From positions 310,001 through 374,000 of the forward strand of contig NZ_LSYT01000002.1 in NCBI RefSeq assembly GCF_001602525.1: a DNA stretch of 64,000 nucleotides, in the 5' to 3' direction. The translations under genes and the position numbers were made by a program. This DNA is from Flavobacterium chilense. GTDB lineage: Bacteria; Bacteroidota; Bacteroidia; Flavobacteriales; Flavobacteriaceae. Below the pieces are notes generated by a model. It saw only the letters and a program-made list of their open reading frames with translations. It had not been told where the DNA came from and did no database searches. Below, piece after piece: positions 25,701 through 33,873 of the stretch (the first letter of the stretch is position 1; every line of letters begins with the position of its first letter).

Positions 25701-26170
25701 TGAATTAAAAATCCCCCATTTTATATTCAAAAAGATTATCGATGAATTATTTTTTCAGAAATAAAACGCAATACTTTCTTAAATTTTAATTTCGTTTTTC
25801 GGCGGTTTTTATTGTACAACACTTCTATTTTCTCTTTCATGGTTAAAAATATTAAGGATTGATAATAAAGAGTTTGGTTAAAACTCCAGTTAATGTCACA
25901 CTTTAATAGAGAGCAAAAAAGCAGAAAGGTTGCGTGAGATGTAAAAAAAATCTCCAAATAAAAATAATAAAAACCCGTTAGTACCAGTAAACTAACGGAT
26001 TTTTATATGAACAAACCAATCTAAATTTATTATAAAAACCTAAGACTTGGGTATTTGGTCGATACCAGCAAATTCTTTTGTCTTTTTATAAGATGAGATT
26101 TTTCTAAAATGGTTGCGTCATTTTTAATAAAATAAAACCCGACAGAACAATAATTGTTTGTCGGGTAGTA
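25701..26170. other. Gene-free stretch with hairpins between the PlsC-type gene and recA
   Basis: No convincing gene was found. A 73-codon minus-strand frame at 25736-25957 has a very basic end (from an internal Met, KEKIEVLYNKNRRKTKLKFKK) and could encode a 34-residue peptide, but nothing supports it. Another frame at 26030-26212 only mirrors the hairpins. Two stems occur: AAACCCGTTAGT (25971-25982) with ACTAACGGATTT (25991-26002), and ACCCGACA with TGTCGGGT (26137-26166). The second backs up the recA terminator. Confidence 0.6.
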
Positions 26171-26198
26171 TAAAAAAACCTGCAATTTGCAGGTTTTG
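26134..26198 (-). terminator. Stacked terminators of recA
   Basis: On the minus strand, recA is followed first by AAAACCTGCA/TGCAGGTTTT with a T7 run (26172-26196). A second stem, ACCCGACA/TGTCGGGT, with a T tract follows (26134-26166). A third weaker dyad lies at 25971-26002. Confidence 0.85.
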
Positions 26199-26204
26199 AG
26201 TGTC

Positions 26205-27212
26205 TTAAGCACTTGCTAATTCTTTGATATGTGCTTTGATCTTTACTTCTAATTCTTCAGCTAATTCCGGATTATCTTTAATTAAAGATTTTACAGCATC
26301 ACGTCCCTGACCTAATTTTGTATCTCCGTAGCTAAACCATGATCCCGCTTTTTTAACGATTTCAAATTCAACCGCTAAGTCAAGAATTTCACCTGTTTTA
26401 GAAACACCTTCTCCATACATAATATCGAATTCGGCAGTTTTAAAAGGCGGAGCCACTTTGTTTTTTACGATTTTAACTTTAGTTCTGTTACCAATTACGT
26501 TTTCACCATCTTTAATTTGAGATGAACGACGAATATCCAAACGTACCGAAGCGTAGAATTTTAATGCGTTACCACCCGTTGTAGTTTCAGGGTTTCCGAA
26601 CATTACACCAATTTTCTCTCTCAACTGGTTGATGAAGAAAACAGTACAATTTGTTTTGCTGATAGTTCCTGTTAGTTTTCTTAAAGCTTGTGACATTAAA
26701 CGTGCGTGAAGTCCCATTTTAGAATCTCCCATTTCACCTTCGATTTCACTTTTTGGAGTTAATGCAGCAACAGAGTCAATTACAACAATGTCTATAGCTC
26801 CTGAACGAATTAAGTTTTCGGCAATTTCTAAAGCCTGCTCACCATTGTCTGGCTGCGAGATAATTAAGTTTTCGATATCAACACCCAATTTTTCAGCATA
26901 GTTTCTGTCAAAAGCATGTTCCGCATCAATAAACGCTGCAATTCCGCCTGCTTTTTGAGCTTCAGCAATTGCATGTAATGTTAGCGTAGTTTTACCAGAT
27001 GATTCCGGTCCGTATATTTCAATAATTCTTCCTTTTGGATATCCATTTACTCCAAGAGCTAAATCAACGCCAAGTGAGCCAGAAGAAATCGTTTCTACCT
27101 CTACAATGGCTCTGTCGCCCATTTTCATTACGGTTCCTTTACCGTAAGTTTTGTCAAGTTTATCAAGCGTTAATTGTAACGCTTTTAATTTGGCTTCTTT
27201 GTCTGAACTCAT
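26205..27212 (-). CDS. recA: Recombinase RecA
   Basis: RecA (335 residues) is the ATP-dependent strand-exchange protein and SOS co-protease. The Walker A is GPESSGKT at residues 68-75, Walker B is [11 protein letters not shown], and loop L1/L2 signatures are [23 protein letters not shown] and [30 protein letters not shown]. The C-terminus is short and mildly acidic. The start is [26 protein letters not shown], the usual N-terminal opening. It probably acts with DprA in transformation as well as in repair. Confidence 0.99.
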   Translation of the reverse strand: MSSDKEAKLKALQLTLDKLDKTYGKGTVMKMGDRAIVEVETISSGSLGVDLALGVNGYPKGRIIEIYGPESSGKTTLTLHAIAEAQKAGGIAAFIDAEHAFDRNYAEKLGVDIENLIISQPDNGEQALEIAENLIRSGAIDIVVIDSVAALTPKSEIEGEMGDSKMGLHARLMSQALRKLTGTISKTNCTVFFINQLREKIGVMFGNPETTTGGNALKFYASVRLDIRRSSQIKDGENVIGNRTKVKIVKNKVAPPFKTAEFDIMYGEGVSKTGEILDLAVEFEIVKKAGSWFSYGDTKLGQGRDAVKSLIKDNPELAEELEVKIKAHIKELASA

Positions 27213-27372
27213 ATTTTTTTAAATTATCTTAATTGTTATTTTTTGGTTTTCAAAACACAACTCAAAAGTAAGAAATAACTTTATTATTGTCATTTAGCTG
27301 ACTTGTAAATTGCAAAACTACTTCTTTTTTTTGGAGTTTGGTTCTCACAAATTGTTACAAATTGCTACAAAT

Positions 27373-27885
27373 TTACTCTATAAATAAAGCTTTTAATTCA
27401 GTAGCTTCAGAAGGTTTCATTTTTCCTGCAAGTACCAAACTCAGTTGTTTACGACGCAAAGCAGCATCAAAACGCTGAATTTCTAATTCTGTTTCCGGTA
27501 CAATTGGCGGAACTTCAACAGGTCTTCCGGTATCATCAACAGCAACAAAAGTATAAATAGCTTCGTTTGCTTTTGTTCTGCTTCCGGATTCACGGTCTTC
27601 TACCCACACATCAATAAAAACTTCCATTGAACTTTTAAAAGATCTTGAAACTTTTGCCTCGACAGTAACTACGCTTCCCAGAGAGATAGCTCTGTTAAAA
27701 GCAACGTGATTTACAGATGCCGTAACTACAATTCGACGTGAATGTCTGCGTGCTGCAATACTTGCTGCACGATCCATACGAGCTAATAATTCGCCACCAA
27801 ATAAATTGTTTAAAGGATTTGTTTCGCTTGGTAAAACTAAATCGGTTAATATGGTTAGGGACTCTGAAGGATGTTTTGGATTCAT
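27373..27885 (-). CDS. Acyl-CoA thioesterase (hotdog fold, YciA/BACH type)
   Basis: This 170-residue single hotdog domain hydrolyses acyl-CoA thioesters. Typical blocks are the N-terminal LPSETNPLNNLFGGELLARMDRAASIAARRH (active-site Asp/Asn and GG helix), VTASVNHVAFNRAISLGSVVTVEAKV, and KANEAIYTFVAVDDTGRPVEVPP. Its substrate chain length cannot be told. It lies between recA and a DoxX gene on the same strand, with about 106 bases before it, so it may have its own promoter. Confidence 0.93.
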   Translation of the reverse strand: MNPKHPSESLTILTDLVLPSETNPLNNLFGGELLARMDRAASIAARRHSRRIVVTASVNHVAFNRAISLGSVVTVEAKVSRSFKSSMEVFIDVWVEDRESGSRTKANEAIYTFVAVDDTGRPVEVPPIVPETELEIQRFDAALRRKQLSLVLAGKMKPSEATELKALFIE

Positions 27886-27991
27886 TTTTTTAATAATAAA
27901 ATTTTATTTTTTGTCTGTCATACAGACCATTTTTGCCACAAATTTTTACCGTTTTTAAAATCTTTTTAACCCGATAAATCTGTGATATATT

Positions 27992-28375
27992 TTAATTCAG
28001 CCAGTAAACTGCCATTACAGCAGGAATAAAGTATATAACAATGGTTCTTGCACCATCATAATCTTTGGCTAATCTTTGTCCGAAAAGCATCATTAACAAA
28101 CTAATACAAGAAAAAATGGCACCGTAAAAACCAAATTCACGACCACTGTTTGTTAATAATTGTATGGCTCCTACAACAGATAAAATTCCGGAAATTAATT
28201 CTAAAATTAATAGATGGAGCAAGGCAAGTGGTACTTGATTTTTTAGAGGCGTATTGGCAAAATGCCCTTTAAGCCATTCGACATTATCTTTCCAATAAAA
28301 TATTTTTTCATATCCTGATTGTAAGAACGTTAAGGCTAAAAATGCTAATAGTAAAATGGAGGCAACATTATTCAT
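27992..28375 (-). CDS. DoxX-family membrane protein
   Basis: This 127-residue protein has four predicted transmembrane helices (about 4-20, 48-68, 77-95 and 106-124). The early FLQSGYEKIFYWKDN segment corresponds to the conserved region after helix 1 in DoxX-like proteins. The molecular role is not established. It starts seven bases after the end of holB and is almost certainly cotranscribed with it. Confidence 0.82.
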   Translation of the reverse strand: MNNVASILLLAFLALTFLQSGYEKIFYWKDNVEWLKGHFANTPLKNQVPLALLHLLILELISGILSVVGAIQLLTNSGREFGFYGAIFSCISLLMMLFGQRLAKDYDGARTIVIYFIPAVMAVYWLN

Positions 28376-28382
28376 TTGAAAA

Positions 28383-29531
28383 CTATTTTTTATGAATTAA
28401 ACGAGTCAGTTTTATAGATAAATCGGTTAGGATTATTTTTGCATTTCCGTTTCTTTCAATATGATACATGGCATCTGAAAGTTCTTTGAAAATTTCATGA
28501 ATATTATTTCCGTTTACAAAAGGAGCAAAGTTTTCGAGTTTAAACTTGTCTACTTTTGGTTCAATATAGACTAAAGACGGTGCCTGATAATTAAGCAAAA
28601 GAGCTTGTCTGAACATTTCGATACAAAACTGGATGAATTTTTTCTGACTTTCACGTCCAAGTCCGGCAATCTCCTCACTCCATGAAATCAAATCCTGAAT
28701 TGCCGCAGCATTTCCTTTTGCCCTAAAAGCTGCACGGACCCAATTGACAAACCATTGTTCAAAGGGATATTCAGAGTCATCTTCTTTTAAAAGATTCAAA
28801 GCTTTGCTGAAATTTCCCTGTGCCTGATGGGCAATTTTTTTTGCCAGATTGGCGTCAATATTTTCTTGTGAAACCAAAGCATCAGCAATAACTTTTTCCG
28901 GTAATCCGTTAAAGTGAATTACCTGACAACGAGAGCGTATGGTTTGTATAATATCTTCTTCGTTTTCAGAAATCAGAATAAAAATGGTTTTATCAGAAGG
29001 CTCTTCGAGGAGTTTTAAAAGTTTGTTAGATGCGGCGATATTCATTTTATCTGCCATCCAGATAATCATGATTTTATAACCACCTTCGTATGATTTCAGC
29101 GAAAGCGATTTTAAAACTTCCTGAGCATCTTCGACTCTGATTTCTCCTTGTTTGTTTTGAACGCCAAGAATTTTGTACCAGTCAAATAAACCGCCATATG
29201 GTGTTTCCTGTATAAATGTGCGCCAATCCTGAATAAAGTCTAAACTTTTGGGTTTGGTTTTTACATCTTCGGTAGTAACGGTTGGATAAATAAAATGCAA
29301 ATCAGGATGCGAAATATTCTGAAATTTTAAATTGCAGGCATGATTTCCATTTTCGTTTTCATTTCCTGTATTTTTGCACAAAATATATTGCGCATAAGCA
29401 ATTGCGGTTGATAATGTACCGCTTCCCTCGGGACCAATGAATAATTGCGCATGTGGAATTCGCCCAGAAGTTGCACTTTTTATCAAGTGACTTTTGATGT
29501 AATCCTGACCTAAAATTTGTGAAAATTGCAT
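28383..29531 (-). CDS. holB: DNA polymerase III delta-prime-like subunit
   Basis: This 382-residue AAA+ clamp-loader subunit opens with GQDYIKSHLIKSATSGRIPHAQLFIGPEGSG. The Walker A-like loop GPEGSGTLS (residues 33-41) has Thr in place of the catalytic Lys, so ATP binding is probably lost, as known for delta-prime. Other landmarks are the DAQEVLKSLSLKSYEGGYKIMIIWMADKMNIAASNKLLKLLEEP segment and the sensor SRCQVIHF. It has a cysteine-containing insert (CKNTGNENENGNHAC) where delta-prime proteins often carry a zinc module, but only two Cys are visible. A -7 element lies five bases before the start codon. Confidence 0.92.
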   Translation of the reverse strand: MQFSQILGQDYIKSHLIKSATSGRIPHAQLFIGPEGSGTLSTAIAYAQYILCKNTGNENENGNHACNLKFQNISHPDLHFIYPTVTTEDVKTKPKSLDFIQDWRTFIQETPYGGLFDWYKILGVQNKQGEIRVEDAQEVLKSLSLKSYEGGYKIMIIWMADKMNIAASNKLLKLLEEPSDKTIFILISENEEDIIQTIRSRCQVIHFNGLPEKVIADALVSQENIDANLAKKIAHQAQGNFSKALNLLKEDDSEYPFEQWFVNWVRAAFRAKGNAAAIQDLISWSEEIAGLGRESQKKFIQFCIEMFRQALLLNYQAPSLVYIEPKVDKFKLENFAPFVNGNNIHEIFKELSDAMYHIERNGNAKIILTDLSIKLTRLIHKK

Positions 29532-29535
29532 GTAG

Positions 29536-29543
29536 CAAAGATA
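29536..29543 (-). promoter_or_regulatory. -7 element next to the holB start codon
   Basis: CAAAGATA on the plus strand reads TATCTTTG on the minus strand. It ends four bases before the holB ATG, which implies a leaderless or nearly leaderless transcript. Confidence 0.5.
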
Positions 29544-29902
29544 GAAGAAAATGATGTAGTCAAAAATTTTCGATTAAAAGTTTATCAAGAGCGAATCATT
29601 TATGATGTTATTGAACTTTTGGACTTTGTTTTTTGCAGTTTATTAACCAACTTTTGTTAATAAAGAGGCGATCCGAAGGAGATATTAAGACTTTTTTGTT
29701 AATATTTTTTTTTGAAAAACGACAAACGTAAGTTTTTTTTGGTTATTAATTTAGAAAAATTAAATTTTTTTATAGCGAATATCTTACGGCTTTGGTTTTA
29801 ACAATTTTAACAAAAAGCCCGTTAAAACGCACATTTTCTCGACATAACGCTGGTTTTTAAGCTTTTTTTAAGCTTTTTTTTTGAAAAAAAAAATCAATAA
29901 AG
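29544..29902. other. AT-rich intergenic stretch before the spr operon
   Basis: It lies between divergent holB and the spr operon. Nothing coding was seen. It contains a doubled AAGCTTTTTTT motif at about 29859-29880 and long A/T runs immediately before the spr promoter, which could give DNA curvature. Confidence 0.5.
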
Positions 29903-29932
29903 TTGCAATTTAAGTTAATTTCTATATTTTTG
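29903..29932 (+). promoter_or_regulatory. Flavobacterium-type promoter of the spr operon
   Basis: TTG at 29903-29905, a 19-base spacer and TATTTTTG at 29925-29932. The first ATG of the operon is at 29966. This is the best promoter upstream of the seven-gene, 27 kb unit. Confidence 0.75.
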
Positions 29933-29965
29933 TTTTCATCAACAACCAATTATAATTAAGAATTT

Positions 29966-30418
29966 ATGAAAGGGAAAATTATTTTATTTAGTGCACTTTT
30001 TTTAATGACTACCGGGGCAATTTCAGCCCAGGCAAAAAATGCTCCAAGAAGTATTATTAGTACAACAGCTCTTATTCGTAAATACCATGATCAAAAAGAA
30101 TTAAGTGGTATGCAAAAAGGAGAACTTTTGGAACTTTACATTGAGCGTATTAAAGTATTAGTAAAAACCCTTCCTTACATTGCTTTGGTTACTAAACCTG
30201 GAGTTACAATGGCTGACTTAGGTATTCCGGACGATAACGAACACAAAAAAGTATTAGATGCTCAGGCTGTTGGTACAACAACATTCTTAGATACAACAGT
30301 AGAATTTCAAAGAAAAATGATGCCTTATTCTGATAAAGGCAACTTGATCGCTGCAATTTTATTCTATGAAAGTACATTGAAATCTTTACATGAGTTCAAC
30401 GAATTGAATGAAATGTAA
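29966..30418 (+). CDS. Secreted protein of unknown function, first gene of the spr operon
   Basis: This 150-residue protein has a signal peptide (MKGKIILFSALFLMTTGAISAQA) and a helical mature part (STTALIRKYHDQKELSGMQKGELLELYIERIKVLVKTLPYIAL) ending in KSLHEFNELNEM. No lipobox, enzyme motif or sorting domain is visible. By operon position it corresponds to the first of the seven genes transcribed with sprB in F. johnsoniae, where genes other than sprC, sprD, sprB and sprF were not reported to be needed for gliding. It is separated from the next gene by a 192-base leader that contains a small terminator-like stem. Confidence 0.85.
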   Translation: MKGKIILFSALFLMTTGAISAQAKNAPRSIISTTALIRKYHDQKELSGMQKGELLELYIERIKVLVKTLPYIALVTKPGVTMADLGIPDDNEHKKVLDAQAVGTTTFLDTTVEFQRKMMPYSDKGNLIAAILFYESTLKSLHEFNELNEM

Positions 30419-30541
30419 TATATAATTATATTTTTTAAAACCTTTTTAAAAGTGTTTACGTAGATGGATGAGATTTCACTCGGCACTTTCAAAAAAAGAT
30501 AAAAAAACAACTCTTTCTCGATGTGTTCTGATTTTAATCGG

Positions 30542-30562
30542 AAAACTCGAGATGAGTTTTTT
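30542..30562 (+). terminator. Small terminator-like stem inside the spr operon
   Basis: AAAACTC, loop GAGAT, GAGTTTTTT between operon genes one and two. The upstream CTCGAT at 30518-30523 could compete with part of the stem. It may be an attenuator or partial terminator. Confidence 0.4.
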
Positions 30563-30610
30563 CATTTACGCATACCCAAATTTATTATTAACTGTAATAC
30601 CCCCCTTATC

Positions 30611-31903
30611 ATGAAAAAAATTACTCAAATGATCTGCGTTCTTTTGACAGTTACGAGTATGAGTGCTCAACAAGAGAAAGGAATTATGGGCTACACCAAT
30701 TGGTTAAACAACTGGACCGAATTTAAGCCTAACAAAGTAGAGTATGGAGAAGCAAACCAAATTTTAGCAGGAAACATTTCTGTTAATACCAAATTGCTGA
30801 AGAGGAATATTTATGTTTTGCAAGGTAATGTTTATGTTACGAACAATGCTGTTCTGACAATCGAGCCGGGAACTTTAATTATTGGTGATTTCGAAACTAA
30901 AGGAACATTGGTAGTTACAAAAGGAGCTCAAATTATTGCTGACGGTCTTGAGACTGATCCAATTGTATTTACCTCAAACCGTAGCCAGAAAAAAGCTGGT
31001 GACTGGGGTGGATTAGTAATCCTTGGAGATGCTCCAATCAATAAATTTGGAAATGTTGGTTCTTACAACTTAGATCTTGATCCTACTTTAACTACTTATG
31101 GTGGTGACAATGCTGCCGGAAATTCAGGAGTTTTAAGATTTGTGAGAATCGAATTTGCAGGTAAAAAAGTTAAAGGAGTTGATACTTTCAATGGTTTAAC
31201 TATTGCTGGTGTTGGATCTAAAACGATTTTAGAAAACATTATGGTAAGCTACTCAGGAGGTGATTCATTTGCTTTCTTTGGTGGTGATGTAAATGCTACA
31301 AAATTTGTATCTTATAAATCTATCAATGACGACTTTAAATTCACTCAGGGTGTTCAATGTCGTTTATACAACTCATTAGCCGTTAGATCTTCTTATTTAT
31401 CTAGTAATAAAGACGGTTCTCGTTGTATGGAAGTAAAATCTTACGAAAAGAAAAACGAAACTGATTTTACTAAAAAACAAACTTTAGTTGTTGCAACTAA
31501 TATTACTATGCTTAATGATAGTGAAAATATTAAAGCTGATATCCAGTCTGGTTTAGTAAAAGAGGCTGTATATGTAGCTGAAAGCTCTTCACTTGAAATG
31601 AAACGTAGTGTAATCTCAGGATTTAATCCGGCTGTTTTATTAGACAGTAAAACTGAGATTAATGATGCTAATCTTAAGAAAATCAAATTTGAAGAAATGT
31701 ACTTCAACCTATGTAACGGAAATATCTTTACAGAGTACAATTCTAACAATGAAGATCTGGAAAGCTGGTACGGAAATAGCGTGTTTTTCAATGTTTACTC
31801 ACAAAGTAATAACAGAGAGACATTCATCGATATTTTCAACGCTAAGAAACCGGATTTCAGATTACAATTAGGAAAAATCACAGCGTCTAGCAGCAACAGA
31901 TAA
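30611..31903 (+). CDS. Secreted right-handed beta-helix-like protein, spr operon gene two
   Basis: The start is taken at 30611 (MKKITQMICVLLTVTSMSAQ, a clear signal peptide), not at the upstream in-frame ATG at 30521, which lies across the terminator-like stem. The 430-residue protein has short repeated strands: ILAGNISVNTKLLKRNIYVLQGNVYV, AVLTIEPGTLIIGD, GTLVVTKGAQIIADG, WGGLVILGDAPIN. These are typical of solenoid/beta-helix proteins common in Bacteroidota (T9SS_C-linked repeat proteins of the same style). No obvious C-terminal sorting domain was found. It is an extracellular or outer-surface protein of unknown role. Confidence 0.88.
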   Translation: MKKITQMICVLLTVTSMSAQQEKGIMGYTNWLNNWTEFKPNKVEYGEANQILAGNISVNTKLLKRNIYVLQGNVYVTNNAVLTIEPGTLIIGDFETKGTLVVTKGAQIIADGLETDPIVFTSNRSQKKAGDWGGLVILGDAPINKFGNVGSYNLDLDPTLTTYGGDNAAGNSGVLRFVRIEFAGKKVKGVDTFNGLTIAGVGSKTILENIMVSYSGGDSFAFFGGDVNATKFVSYKSINDDFKFTQGVQCRLYNSLAVRSSYLSSNKDGSRCMEVKSYEKKNETDFTKKQTLVVATNITMLNDSENIKADIQSGLVKEAVYVAESSSLEMKRSVISGFNPAVLLDSKTEINDANLKKIKFEEMYFNLCNGNIFTEYNSNNEDLESWYGNSVFFNVYSQSNNRETFIDIFNAKKPDFRLQLGKITASSSNR

Positions 31904-32010
31904 TAGATTTCGATTTTTATTTTAAAGCGTAAATTTTATTATTAATAAAGTCCCCAGACACAATTTATGTATTCGTCTTAAACCGGACCCCAAATAAAGA
32001 TCAAGACATA

Positions 32011-32418
32011 ATGGCACTATCCAGAAAAAAATATTTAGTATATATAATATTTTTGGTTTCACCTGTTACGTTAAGTCTATATGCTCAGAGTTCAGTAGAA
32101 AAACCTATCGTTTCTATTGATTTAAACAGCAGTATAGATGCATGTGATATCCAAAGTAAAGCAACAGCTGAAAACATCAGCAAATTAGATAATTCTAATC
32201 AGTTTATAGTAGGGCTATCCAACCCCAAGGATAGCCTTGTTATGGCAACAAATACGAAAGATCAGACTTCAAATTGCGACGAAAACATATCTGTAACAGC
32301 TTCTTATTCTATTCTTGCAAAAGATATTATTGAGAACTATAAATATGATTTTTCGGAAACATTTATTGATATTTTGTTTTTTGAGAATATAGATTTGGCA
32401 AGAAAACGCACTATATGA
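32011..32418 (+). CDS. Small secreted protein, spr operon gene three
   Basis: This 135-residue protein has a signal peptide (KKYLVYIIFLVSPVTLSLYAQ). The mature part is short, low in recognisable motifs and has two cysteines (DACDIQS, SNCDEN). The stop overlaps the sprC start by four bases (ATGA), so the two are translationally coupled. The family is not recognised; it is one of the seven-gene unit. Confidence 0.8.
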   Translation: MALSRKKYLVYIIFLVSPVTLSLYAQSSVEKPIVSIDLNSSIDACDIQSKATAENISKLDNSNQFIVGLSNPKDSLVMATNTKDQTSNCDENISVTASYSILAKDIIENYKYDFSETFIDILFFENIDLARKRTI

Positions 32419-33872
32419 TTCAAAGAACTACGTTATCTTTAACTAAATGCTTTGTTTTTTTGAGTATCTTTTTTGTTGTAAATTCAAAAATGCAAGCACA
32501 AACTATCGTGCCACAAACTCTTGATGGTCTCGAAAAGTTGTGTGCGGGTAATAATTTCAACGAATTTTACGCAACATTTAGTTATATAGATTTTCCTGCC
32601 GGAACTACCTTTGTGATTGAGCTTTCAGACAGTCAGGGTAGTTTTGCATCTCCTATTGCTACAACGAAGCTTTTGGCTACAGATGTTTCTGCCACTTCGC
32701 AAACTATAAAATTTGCAGTACCAACTACAATAGTTGGTGCTGACACTTATAGTTTCAGGGTTAAGAGTTCTTTGGCAAGCGCTCAGCCTAGTGCTAAATT
32801 CAAAAATACACTAGGAAATACTTCTTTTCCGGTATATTTTAAAGAATACGAAGGATCTTTTTTTATCAATAATAAAAATGATGTAGCAATGCTATGCTCA
32901 GGCGGCAGCCTGACTCTTTCGATTAATAACGACACTCCAACTGTTCCAGGCTCATCTCCGGTAAATTATTCAAAAATAAAATACAAATGGTACAAAGATG
33001 ATGTAGCTATTGCAGGACAAAGCTCTAAAGAGTTAGTTGTAAATGCTCCGGGTAAATACTATGCTGAGATTGATTATGGTTCATGTTCAGATGTAAACTA
33101 TAGTTCTAATCGTGTTACAGTGACTACTTCAGGTTCTGGAGGCGGATCTGCAACAATTAGTTCAAGTTTAGGAAACCCATTTTGTGCCGGAGGATCAGGT
33201 ACAGTACTAACAGCTACTTCAGGAAATACTTATTTGTGGAAAAAAGACGGAACCGTAATTTCAGGCGGAACTACTCGTAGTATTAATGCAACTGAATCCG
33301 GAGTTTATACTGTTGATGTTGATTTTGGTGGTTGTAAAGCAACAGGGTCAATCGATCTGAAAAGCAATAGTTTTAATGCCAGTATTGATGTTGCAGATGA
33401 GTTTGAACTTAAAGATGGAGAAACAGTAAGCGTTTCAGTTACAACAGATGCTACAGGACCAACTTATGAGTGGTATTTGAACAATAATTTAATTTCGGGA
33501 GCAACCACAAATAGTTACTTAGTAGCTGCAATTGGAACCTATAAAGTGAAAATTTCACAGGCTTCAGGATGTCTGGCTTCAAAAGAGTTTACGTTTAAAG
33601 CAAAAGGAAAAGCCGGTCCGGCATCAGCAATTCCTAATATTATAAAATTAAGTGGTTTAAGTCCGTATTGGAATATACCGGATGAATACAAAAATGCAAG
33701 CACCAAAGTTATGATTATAAGTTCCAACGGCGATATGGTTTTAGATGTTGTCGATTATCAGGGTGACTGGCCACAGACTTCAATAGATTTTAAAAATGTA
33801 AATCCAGTATATTACTATGTCATTCAATCCGACACAGGTGAAAAAAAAGGATCAATAACTGTGATAAAATAA
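32415..33872 (+). CDS. sprC: Gliding motility protein SprC
   Basis: This 485-residue secreted protein has a signal peptide ending near residue 29 (NSKMQAQ). Ig-like beta modules follow at roughly 30-130, 150-240 and 245-320, with YKWYKDDVAIAGQSSKELVVNAPGKYYAEID and YLWKKDGTVISGGTTRSINATESGVYTVDVD as matching repeats. A further module (YEWYLNNNLISGATTNSYLVAAIGTYKVKI) precedes the C-terminus. The end (IIKLSGLSPYWNIPDEY... to GSITVIK) resembles a shortened T9SS type B sorting domain. Name assigned from operon order (sprC-sprD-sprB-sprF) as described for F. johnsoniae, where sprC mutants fail to spread on agar. Confidence 0.8.
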   Translation: MIQRTTLSLTKCFVFLSIFFVVNSKMQAQTIVPQTLDGLEKLCAGNNFNEFYATFSYIDFPAGTTFVIELSDSQGSFASPIATTKLLATDVSATSQTIKFAVPTTIVGADTYSFRVKSSLASAQPSAKFKNTLGNTSFPVYFKEYEGSFFINNKNDVAMLCSGGSLTLSINNDTPTVPGSSPVNYSKIKYKWYKDDVAIAGQSSKELVVNAPGKYYAEIDYGSCSDVNYSSNRVTVTTSGSGGGSATISSSLGNPFCAGGSGTVLTATSGNTYLWKKDGTVISGGTTRSINATESGVYTVDVDFGGCKATGSIDLKSNSFNASIDVADEFELKDGETVSVSVTTDATGPTYEWYLNNNLISGATTNSYLVAAIGTYKVKISQASGCLASKEFTFKAKGKAGPASAIPNIIKLSGLSPYWNIPDEYKNASTKVMIISSNGDMVLDVVDYQGDWPQTSIDFKNVNPVYYYVIQSDTGEKKGSITVIK

Positions 33873-33873
33873 T

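Noticed and set aside
25736..25957. 73-codon minus-strand frame after the PlsC-type gene
   Set aside because: There is no family resemblance, and only its last 34 codons look protein-like. It lies in a hairpin-rich gap.
30521..30610. Upstream extension of spr operon gene two
   Set aside because: It crosses the terminator-like stem and encodes a non-signal sequence, while the internal Met starts a good signal peptide.
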